Origin: PHAA01 sp964494735
GTDB lineage: Bacteria; Bacillota; Syntrophomonadia; Syntrophomonadales; Syntrophomonadaceae
DNA: 64,000 bases
Assembly (NCBI GenBank): GCA_964494735.1
Contig: CAZBSD010000005.1
Coordinates: 1-64,000, forward strand
Reading direction: 5' to 3'
Part shown: one piece after another, positions 1-5,938 of the stretch
Layout: every line of letters begins with the position of its first letter
Position numbering within the stretch: the first letter of the stretch is position 1
Translations under genes and position numbers: made by a program
The notes under the pieces: generated by a model
The model's input: the letters and a program-made list of their open reading frames with translations, nothing else
Database searches by the model: none
Told to the model about the DNA's origin: nothing

Positions 1-125
1 TCTGGTCGCAGCCCATACATATTAGCAGCATAAATATTATTAAATATGAAAAAATTCTCATGCAATCAGCCCTTTCTATTTTGCATATGTGTTTTATATA
101 CCCTTTTTATTTTAACATTTCACAT

Positions 126-290
126 TTAGAAACGAAGTAACTTGATTTCCACTTCGGTGTAATAATAATTACCTAATACTCCGGCACTTTGGGGTTGATA
201 CCAGTTGAGCCAGCAGGCGGGAGTCATTCCACTTGCGGCAACCAATAGGAGAAAAGCTGATACTATTTTCGATAATTTCATCTTACCCAT
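126..290 (-). CDS. AgrD-like autoinducer peptide precursor, copy A, with altered tail
   Basis: Small open frame of 54 codons. The start codon follows a strong ribosome binding site (GGAAAGGGGG, about 7 nt upstream). The product has a short basic N-terminus, a hydrophobic helix (AFLLLVAASGM) and the core TPACWLNWYQP. This is the layout of cyclic-lactone autoinducer precursors of the AgrD family, in which a Cys closes the thiolactone ring and a charged tail is removed by AgrB. It matches copy B at 1822-1935 almost exactly through the core. One extra base after the CAACC of the QP codons then changes the reading frame, so the KVPE tail of copy B becomes QSAGVLGN and about 14 further residues. 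The tail change may make this copy non-functional or give it a different processing site. The family call rests on pattern; the frame shift is seen directly. Confidence 0.7.
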   Translation of the reverse strand: MGKMKLSKIVSAFLLLVAASGMTPACWLNWYQPQSAGVLGNYYYTEVEIKLLRF

Positions 291-334
291 TTGGTTCACC
301 CCCTTTCCAAGTAGCTATACGCTTACCTTAACAG
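181..334. repeat. Direct repeat, left copy (agrD leader and gene)
   Basis: About 154 bp that match 1827-1982 in the same orientation, by eye at well over 80 per cent. The match covers the coding sequence of the AgrD-like peptide, its ribosome binding site and about 40 bp of leader, up to the shared CTGTTAAGGT element on the minus strand. Similarity ends on both sides, so this is a duplication of a peptide gene module rather than of a longer segment. Confidence 0.85.
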
Positions 335-550
335 CCCGCATGGGGGACCAGGAAATACAAGAACTGTCCCAGTACTTCCACGTGTCTGCACTTTGTGATT
401 CAAGGTGAGTTGATTTAGACGACAAAAGACAGTGCTGATTGGCCAGCTATCAGTAAGTTTCTGGACTACAAACACCGACTATCTCTGGTCAATTATAGCC
501 TGCTTTAAATATGAAATAACTCCAAAAATTAATATGTTGTAGCCCATGAA

Positions 551-600
551 GTGCTAAAGGCGGCGTCATTCAACATCACGCCGCCTTTTCTTCGTAGCAC
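551..600. terminator. Strong hairpin after the protease gene
   Basis: An inverted repeat pairs AAAGGCGGCGT (556-566) with ACGCCGCCTTTT (580-591). An outer GTGCTA/TAGCAC pair extends the arms. It lies directly beyond the stop codon of the minus-strand protease at 601. The T-run is short in both directions, so termination may rely mostly on stem strength. The region 335-550 shows no other supported feature. Confidence 0.6.
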
Positions 601-1752
601 CTAATATCTAGATACTCCTAAAGCAGAGTTTATTTGGTTTGCTTTTGTGAAATATCTAGTTGACCCAGCTGCACCCACATGAGTGCCTAAAGTGTATCTG
701 CTGCTCCCAACAACCGAGTATACTATACAGCCACTATCTCCGGCAGCGCTAGAATAATTAGCGCTGGTAAGATTGGTTAAAGTGACCCCCATATCTGTTG
801 TTGCGGTAGCATTTGTGGAGATTATCGTTCCCGAAGTGTGTCCTGTAGATGCGCCTACTTTGTTGATTACAGTGCCAACACCGGGTTCGCTTATTGTTGT
901 TGATAGAGTATTGCTGGTTCCATTAATGATATTGCTGGGAATATAGTTTGAATTAGTAATTTTGCAAAAAGCAGCATCTACCGATCCTGAGTTTTGCCTC
1001 GTTGTACAGGTGGCGATATTTACACCATTGAAGTATATGTAGCAATCTTGCCAGGCGAGATGTGCTGCTGTAACTAATCCGTTCTGACCATTTTTTCTAG
1101 CCCTATATCCCATTGATCCGCTACTACCGTTATAGACGCTTATTTGTGATCCTGGATTAACATTAATTTCAACTTTTAATTTGTTGCTTGCTTGTTTAAA
1201 TTCAATCGCAGGTGAATCGACAACCTGTTTCTTAAAGGCTGCAATTTGTTCGTCGTTACATTCATCAAGCTCTACAACCATACGGTTTTCTGCATCCATG
1301 AGCGCATAACAATTAAAATTTTTAGCAATTAGACTGTCCTTATTTTTAAGCTTATAAGCATTTATATTGTCAATAATTTTAGTTAAATCTTTAAATGAAT
1401 ACTCACAAGTCTCAAAAACAATATCATCGATTCCTGCTCTATTTATGAAATCCTTTTTATACTTATCTACATCGCCCTTTACGTAAACAACTAATTTACC
1501 GTTTTTATTTGTAAACGAGCCACCATAATAATCAGGATAGTCATCTGCTTTGCGCTCTTCAACTTTACCAAATGATTCGTTGAGCTTAGAATAAGCATCA
1601 CTAGCCTTACCTTGCTCATTCAAAAAAGTCTTATCAAATTGTGCTAAACTTTCTTCCTCAGTTTTGAACCCAATGCTGAAGTTATTTTCCGCAAAAGAAA
1701 ATCTCGGAACTATCGTAAACAATAACACAATACATAAGCATGATAAGGTCAA
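601..1752 (-). CDS. Secreted trypsin-like (S1 family) serine protease
   Basis: Predicted exported endopeptidase of 383 residues counted from a TTG codon. The N-terminus is a hydrophobic export signal ending near FSFA-ENN. Residues about 25-200 form a propeptide-like region, and the last 185 residues are a chymotrypsin-fold domain. The triad is visible as TAAH (His231), SVDAAF (Asp259) and GDSGC (Ser340), as in the alpha-lytic/streptogrisin type, so autocatalytic maturation is plausible. The start is unclear. A clear GGGAGGT site lies 25 nt upstream of this TTG and is well placed only for an ATT codon at 1770 (MEFKKIL...), or for a TTG at 1769 that is out of frame by one base across a run of seven As. 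It lies between two AgrD-like genes and reads in the same direction, so it is a likely quorum-controlled exoenzyme (inference). It is AT-rich compared with the genes to its right. Confidence 0.85.
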   Translation of the reverse strand: MTLSCLCIVLLFTIVPRFSFAENNFSIGFKTEEESLAQFDKTFLNEQGKASDAYSKLNESFGKVEERKADDYPDYYGGSFTNKNGKLVVYVKGDVDKYKKDFINRAGIDDIVFETCEYSFKDLTKIIDNINAYKLKNKDSLIAKNFNCYALMDAENRMVVELDECNDEQIAAFKKQVVDSPAIEFKQASNKLKVEINVNPGSQISVYNGSSGSMGYRARKNGQNGLVTAAHLAWQDCYIYFNGVNIATCTTRQNSGSVDAAFCKITNSNYIPSNIINGTSNTLSTTISEPGVGTVINKVGASTGHTSGTIISTNATATTDMGVTLTNLTSANYSSAAGDSGCIVYSVVGSSRYTLGTHVGAAGSTRYFTKANQINSALGVSRY

Positions 1753-1821
1753 TATTTTTTTAAATTCAATTTAATTACCTCCCTATTCAAAAGAATTCAT
1801 TAAAGCAATTATAAATTCGTA

Positions 1822-1935
1822 TTATTCCGGCACTTTTGGTTGATACCAGTTGAGCCAGCAGGCGGGAGTCATTCCACTTGCGGCTACCAATAGGAGAAAA
1901 GCCGATACTATGTTCAATATCTTCATCTTGCCCAT
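1822..1935 (-). CDS. agrD: AgrD-like cyclic-lactone autoinducer peptide precursor, copy B
   Basis: A 37-residue peptide too short for usual gene finders. It has a basic start (MGKMKI), a hydrophobic helix, and the end TPACWLNWYQPKVPE. Firmicute AgrD-type precursors share an N-terminal amphipathic leader, a Cys-plus-aromatic core that becomes the thiolactone, and a short P-x-x-P-E tail. Cys26 is the only cysteine and would close a ring to the residue at the AgrB cut site. The ribosome binding site AAAGGGGGTGAACC precedes the ATG. It sits 52 nt upstream of the protease frame and 198 nt downstream of the LytTR regulator gene, with a candidate regulator-binding site in between. It is the intact one of two copies (see 126-290). 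Confidence 0.75.
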   Translation of the reverse strand: MGKMKILNIVSAFLLLVAASGMTPACWLNWYQPKVPE

Positions 1936-1982
1936 TTGGTTCACCCCCTTTCCATAGCGTGGCCACAAGCTCACCTTAACAG
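1827..1982. repeat. Direct repeat, right copy (agrD leader and gene)
   Basis: Partner of the repeat at 181-334. Differences are scattered substitutions plus one indel in the peptide tail. The shared part includes the ribosome binding site and the CTGTTAAGGT leader element but not the candidate LytTR site at 2012-2040, which only this copy has. Confidence 0.85.
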
Positions 1983-2011
1983 GCAGCTTGGAGGGGTTCA
2001 ATAGGCTAAAG

Positions 2012-2040
2012 CCAAACGGCTAAAATCTAGCACGAACGGC
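2012..2040 (-). promoter_or_regulatory. Candidate LytTR (AgrA-type) binding site
   Basis: Read on the minus strand, two 9-bp direct repeats, GCCGTTCGT and GCCGTTTGG, lie 20 bp apart (11-bp spacer). LytTR regulators of the AgrA type bind paired direct repeats of roughly [TA][AC][CA]GTTN[AG][TG] about one helical double-turn apart. Both repeats fit this at eight of nine positions, and the spacing is one base shorter than usual. The site lies between the response-regulator gene and agrD copy B, where autoregulation of the signal gene would be expected. No convincing -10 box was found. Confidence 0.5.
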
Positions 2041-2133
2041 AAAAATGATTTGCCAATGAATCCACAAAATAGAAAAACAACCCTATAAAGTTTGTTCTAA
2101 ATAACGGGTTTACGAAATTGGAAGGTTGCTTAG

Positions 2134-2847
2134 TTATAGATCACTAAGCAATTTCCTGAGTTGCTTCTCACGGCTGCGGCTTAATGGGACTTTATCACCG
2201 GACTTTAACACCAGGTTATAACTGTAGCCATAGCGGTCAATTTGTTTAACCTGATCAAGATTAACCAGGTAGCTGCGGTGGCTTGGAATAAAGCCAAACG
2301 GGGCCAGCTTTTTTGTCCAAGTATCTAGATTGCCTTTAAGAGCATATTGCCCGGTTGTAGTATTGATCAAAATTTGTGCCCGGCGGCTTTCCACATAGAT
2401 AATTTTATCCGATTGCAGCAATATCGTTTTTCCGGGGATTTGAATAGGGATAGTTTTCTTGCTGTAGCTTGCGGGAAGCAATGGCTCCGTGACCCGGCGG
2501 TTGAGTTTATGCAAGGTATTCTTAATACGTTCTTCATCAAAAGGTTTGAGGATATAATCAAAAGGATGAACTTCATAAGCATCCAGGGCATAATCGGGAT
2601 GGGCGGTGGCAAATATCAAGAATATGCCCCTATCCAACTCGGTAATAGCACGAGCCACTTCCAAGCCATTCATTTCCGGCATATCCACATCCAAAAATAC
2701 CACCTGAGGTCTATGTTTGCGGGCCAATTCAAGCGCCTCCTGGCTGCTAGTGGTCACTGTCACATCATTGACTTCCGATACTTGCGAGACGATACGTTTA
2801 AGATAAAGTCCGATGGGCTTGTCATCATCAACTATAAGTACATCCAT
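2134..2847 (-). CDS. LytTR-family response regulator (AgrA-like)
   Basis: Two-component response regulator of 237 residues. The receiver domain spans residues 1-120, with the acidic pocket DDD at 7-9, phospho-acceptor Asp53 in FLDVDMP, and the conserved Lys in YILKPF. The LytTR DNA-binding domain spans about 135-235 (PGKTILLQSDKIIYVES, then FIPSHRSYLVNL). It would be phosphorylated by the kinase at 3067-3945 and activate signal and protease promoters; the site at 2012-2040 is a candidate target. It starts at ATG with AGGAGC upstream, directly after the agrB remnant. The gene looks intact. Confidence 0.9.
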   Translation of the reverse strand: MDVLIVDDDKPIGLYLKRIVSQVSEVNDVTVTTSSQEALELARKHRPQVVFLDVDMPEMNGLEVARAITELDRGIFLIFATAHPDYALDAYEVHPFDYILKPFDEERIKNTLHKLNRRVTEPLLPASYSKKTIPIQIPGKTILLQSDKIIYVESRRAQILINTTTGQYALKGNLDTWTKKLAPFGFIPSHRSYLVNLDQVKQIDRYGYSYNLVLKSGDKVPLSRSREKQLRKLLSDL

Positions 2848-2926
2848 TGGCTGCTCCTGTTTATTTATTATTATTTGCTGTCGAGAATATTCTCAACAGA
2901 GCGAATAAATCTATAACCCAGGGGGG

Positions 2927-3055
2927 TTACGGTAAAAGAATTTCACCCAAAAATAATTCCAATCCAAAAGCAATGCGGTTTTCCTGGATACGGTTCGCTC
3001 CCAGTTCTCGCGCCAGATATGCTGCCCCTCTTACCGCTAATTCATGAATACTCAT
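2927..3055 (-). pseudogene. agrB: agrB remnant: first 42 residues only
   Basis: An ATG start with AAGGA upstream, 12 nt after the kinase stop codon, encodes MSIHELAVRGAAYLARELGA and then NRIQENRIAFGLELFLGEILLP before a TAA. This matches the start of AgrB (HELAxRxAxYLAxxL...IAFGLEVLLG), the membrane endopeptidase that cuts and cyclises AgrD. Normal members have about 190-200 residues with four to six membrane spans and catalytic His and Cys, none of which are here. Only about 80 nt lie between this stop and the agrA start, and no frame there continues the protein. The rest has therefore been deleted rather than frameshifted. A working agrB may exist elsewhere. The assignment is by recognition of the N-terminal pattern. 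Confidence 0.7.
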
Positions 3056-3066
3056 ATTATCAATCC

Positions 3067-3945
3067 TTATACTGTATGCTTGGGAAAACCCACCGTGAAA
3101 CGGGTTCCTTGATCTGGGTTACTGCTCACCACAACAAATCCGTAGTAGGATTCCGTAATATGTTTGACGGACGCTAATCCCAATCCACTATTTTTAGAAT
3201 TATCTTTAGTTGAAACTCCGGGAATGAACAGAATAGAGCGCAGATCCGGGGCAATATACCCGGAATTATGGATTTGCAGGATGAAGAAACGGCTGTTTTC
3301 AAAAATCTTCAATCGTATCTTGCGCTCTGGTATAGTAAGGTTCTCCACCGCTTCCATGGCATTATTGATCAGATTGCCCATTATAGCTACTAAATCAAGG
3401 GGCCGGATGGTTAAACGTGACAAATTGGTCCTAACCTCAATTGTAAATGAAATGCCGAGGCTGGCAGCCATTCCGGTTTTAACTAGCAGCAGAGCGCTTA
3501 ACTCAGGTATCGCCAGCTTGAGCACCTCGCCGCTTACCTGAACTTCGGTATAGAGTTCACTGATAAACGCTTGCGCCTCTGCGTTTTCGCCTAACTGCAT
3601 CAGCCCATAAACTGTCTGGAGATGATTAACGAAGTCATGACGCTGGGTCTTGATAATCTTGTTCATTTCCTGCAATTGTTCAATATGGTACTGCTGCGCC
3701 TTGAAAAGCCGATCTTGTTGAGCGATAAATAGGAGCCGGTTCGCTAATAATAGTATTGTAGAAACAGTTGCCAATATCACCGTTATTATTGAATAGACGA
3801 TAAAATGTTTATCTAGGTTTATAACTTTGCCTTGAATATATTTCTGGTAATAGAACCCCAGAACAATTAGAATGACGGCTAAACCCAGGATTGCTATAAT
3901 TTTATTGGTGTTTTTCATCGTCGGAAGATGCATCTGAGGCGGCAT
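3067..3945 (-). CDS. Spo0B/AgrC-type sensor histidine kinase
   Basis: Membrane kinase of up to 292 residues. It has two hydrophobic spans (about 15-30 and 47-70), then a coiled helix with the H-box RHDFVNHLQ. The HATPase part follows, with N-box NLINNAMEAV and G-boxes IPGVST and NSGLGLASVK. The RHDFxNHLQ motif is that of AgrC/CitA/Spo0B-like kinases that partner LytTR regulators. The sensor part is small, with only two spans. The separate membrane protein encoded just upstream (3902-4403) may supply the rest of the receptor, as in other agr-like loci where sensor and kinase are split (inference). The first ATG overlaps the upstream gene by 44 nt; the ATG at 3918 (MKNTNK) is an alternative start. 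Confidence 0.85.
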   Translation of the reverse strand: MPPQMHLPTMKNTNKIIAILGLAVILIVLGFYYQKYIQGKVINLDKHFIVYSIITVILATVSTILLLANRLLFIAQQDRLFKAQQYHIEQLQEMNKIIKTQRHDFVNHLQTVYGLMQLGENAEAQAFISELYTEVQVSGEVLKLAIPELSALLLVKTGMAASLGISFTIEVRTNLSRLTIRPLDLVAIMGNLINNAMEAVENLTIPERKIRLKIFENSRFFILQIHNSGYIAPDLRSILFIPGVSTKDNSKNSGLGLASVKHITESYYGFVVVSSNPDQGTRFTVGFPKHTV

Positions 3946-4403
3946 TCATATTGAAAATTACTATATTAAATCTTAAGAGTAGCCAAATTATAACGAACAA
4001 CAGCAGGAACTCAGGCAGCGGGAAAATGAATCTGAGCCAATTATTGGCTAGGGCTTGCTGTACGGTAATTCCAGTTAGAGCTGTAATAATGCTGTTCATC
4101 AAGGCTTCGGCTATACCAATACAAATAAAACCCAGGAAAGAGACGATGAGGGCGGTTTTAACCGGAAGTCTAATTAGATAAACTATCAGAATAATTAGTA
4201 TAGGAAAGTTGAATGAAGACATTTATGCCTGGAGAGAAAGGTAAGAGACGAACAGAATAGTTCCATAGTGATGATAATAATGCAACCAGCGTTACCGGTT
4301 TTGCACGAGGTTTTACCCCGATCAAAACCAGGCCTAGTGAAACCAGCAAGGCCGTTTCGGGCATTGATTGTAAAAATATTAGCCACCAAGGCATTTTATC
4401 CAT
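3902..4403 (-). pseudogene. Agr-linked membrane protein, split by a frameshift
   Basis: Two overlapping frames together look like one polytopic protein of about 165 residues. Part one (start 4403, GAGG site, MDKMPWWLIFLQSMPETALL...) gives GINVFIQL and then runs out of frame. Part two continues from about 4205 as PILIILIVYLIRLPVKTALIVSFLGF through four to five spans to 3902. Removing one T from the minus-strand CTTTCC near 4210 joins them as QLPILIILIV. Proteins of this shape (WLIFLxSxPE... NNWLRFIFPLPE) accompany Spo0B-like kinases in agr-like loci of Clostridia, and I take this as the sensor component. I cannot tell a real mutation from a draft sequencing error. No known enzymatic motif is present. 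Confidence 0.6.
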
Positions 4404-4582
4404 ACTGCAGCCTCTAATTTCAATACTAAAAACTTACAATTGTTAATATTATGGCACATCACCTATTCCGCTATACTTGCTTACCGGTAATTACGGGCTA
4501 AAGCTATATTTTCATTTCAAAGAACGTTATTGGGGCAATTATGCATAGGCCACATCTAGCAATAATTGGCGCCCGCCCATCC

Positions 4583-4610
4583 TTGACAAGAACATATGTT
4601 CTGTTATAGC
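4583..4610 (+). promoter_or_regulatory. Promoter with LexA (SOS) box for the imuB-dnaE cassette
   Basis: A -35 TTGACA (4583-4588) and a -10 TATAGC (4605-4610, spacing 16) enclose the perfect palindrome GAACATATGTTC at 4590-4601. This fits the Gram-positive LexA operator (GAAC-N4-GTTC). Its place between the promoter elements would block RNA polymerase. lexA in this window (24728) has a related box. The rest of 4404-4642 shows no other supported feature apart from the short leader. Confidence 0.85.
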
Positions 4611-4642
4611 ATGGTTATACCAATCGAGGATGGGTGATTTTG

Positions 4643-5683
4643 ATGCGCAAGATAGTATATGTTTTCCTGGCCACCGGATCATTCAGTGATGAACTGCTGC
4701 AGGCTTGCAGTCAGCATTCCTCCCTGCTGGAGCCGCTAACCAGCCAGGAATTGCTGCTGGACCTGAGCTCCTTCAAGCGGATCGGTGATCTCCTCGATAA
4801 ACTGGCTGCCACCCTATCCGACCTGGTCCCCGGCCGGGCTTCCATCGGCCTGGCCACCTCGCCCCTGCTGGCCCGGTTGGCAGTCCGCTGCGGCACCTGC
4901 CCCGGTCCGGGGCGCTCCAGCTGCCGTTCTTTCCGCCGCGCCGATATTGATATCATCCAGCTCATCCCCGGGCAGGAAGCCCTGTTTGTCAGATCCCTGC
5001 CCCTGCCTGAGTTTACCCCCCTGTCGGCCCGCGAGTGTCGTATGCTGAACCGACTGGGGTATTCCTATGTCGGGGATCTGGCCGGTTTAGGCCCTTATCG
5101 CCTCAAACAACTTCTGAAACGGGATGTTTCCCAACTCTGGCAGAATATCCAGGGCCGCGATTACACCCCGGTGCGGGGATTGTATCCCCCCGAGCGGCTC
5201 GGTTATGCCCTGAGCTGGGAAGAGGCCGGTTCGGGCCAAGAGCAAGTGCTGGAGGTCATCCGCGCTGGGGCCCGGGAGCTGAGCGACCGGCTGGATAAGC
5301 GCCAGCTAGGCTGCCACCGGGCGGAAATGGAGCTGGATTTGTCCGGCGGGACGACCATCATCAAGGAGCGGCGGTTGTCCCCGGCCTGTCATGACCGGGA
5401 GCGTCTGGTCATGATCCTGGCGGGACTGCTGACTGACATCGATAGAACGGTGGAGGGGGTGCGGATTTTCCTGAGTGAGTTGAAACCGCTGGAGATGCGG
5501 GCCCAGGACCTCTTCACCCTGCGCTGCACTTACCAGCAGGAGGCCCGGGAAAGGAAACGGTCCGCCATCCTGGAGCAACTCCTGCAGCGTTTCCCCGATC
5601 GCCTGAGCCTGGGCATGGACATCGACCGCCGCGAGCAGGTACTGCTTTTCTGGGATCCCTGGCGTTTCTCCCCCGGGGGGTGA
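4643..5683 (+). CDS. imuB: ImuB-like, catalytically degenerate Y-family polymerase protein
   Basis: Protein of about 346 residues resembling the C-terminal two thirds of Y-family polymerases. The palm motif that in DinB reads SIDEAFLDV is here TSQELLLDL, so the catalytic Asp is replaced by Gln. The N-terminal DMDAFF metal-binding motif is absent and the palm/fingers are short. Helix-hairpin-helix (LNRLGYSYVGDLAGL) and little-finger regions follow. Near the C-terminus QVLLF fits the beta-clamp binding pentapeptide. Loss of catalysis with a kept clamp motif and a DnaE partner is the signature of ImuB, the adaptor of the SOS mutasome. A GTG at 4634 is an alternative start. Next gene follows after 4 nt. 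A plain diverged DinB is less likely given the lost residues. Confidence 0.75.
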   Translation: MRKIVYVFLATGSFSDELLQACSQHSSLLEPLTSQELLLDLSSFKRIGDLLDKLAATLSDLVPGRASIGLATSPLLARLAVRCGTCPGPGRSSCRSFRRADIDIIQLIPGQEALFVRSLPLPEFTPLSARECRMLNRLGYSYVGDLAGLGPYRLKQLLKRDVSQLWQNIQGRDYTPVRGLYPPERLGYALSWEEAGSGQEQVLEVIRAGARELSDRLDKRQLGCHRAEMELDLSGGTTIIKERRLSPACHDRERLVMILAGLLTDIDRTVEGVRIFLSELKPLEMRAQDLFTLRCTYQQEARERKRSAILEQLLQRFPDRLSLGMDIDRREQVLLFWDPWRFSPGG

Positions 5684-5687
5684 AGAC

Positions 5688-5930
5688 ATGAAAAGCTATG
5701 TCCGCCTGCAGGTGGAATGTGATGGTGAACGCGCACCAGTCCTGGTGAGCTGCCAGCAAAAACCTCTCGAGGTCATCGCCCGCCTGGAATACTGGCACGA
5801 TACCGGCTGCTGGTGGACCGGGGAAAGCGAGAAATACTTTTATCGCCTCATCCTGGCCGACCAGAGCATAAGGGAGATTTTCTACGACCTGGGGGAAGAA
5901 GAATGGTTTTTATATAAGACTTACGATTAG
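5688..5930 (+). CDS. Small DUF6504-like protein of the mutasome cassette
   Basis: An 80-residue soluble protein rich in Trp and Tyr (RLEYWHDTGCWWTGESEKYFYRLI, then EEEWFLYKTYD). Short proteins with this W-x-x-T-G-CWW core are found beside imuB/dnaE2-type genes in Actinobacteria and other groups and are classed as DUF6504; I recognise the pattern but cannot confirm it by search. It lies 4 nt after imuB and 8 nt before dnaE, so the three are surely cotranscribed under the LexA box. Its role is unknown; a third part of the translesion complex is a reasonable guess. Confidence 0.65.
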   Translation: MKSYVRLQVECDGERAPVLVSCQQKPLEVIARLEYWHDTGCWWTGESEKYFYRLILADQSIREIFYDLGEEEWFLYKTYD

Positions 5931-5938
5931 GTGTAGAT

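Noticed and set aside
205..408. Plus-strand open frame of 67 codons
   Set aside because: It is antisense to the agrD copy A gene, has no ribosome site, and owes its openness to the conserved peptide code on the other strand.
2347..2916. Plus-strand open frame of 189 codons
   Set aside because: Lies antisense across the LytTR regulator and has no recognisable protein pattern.
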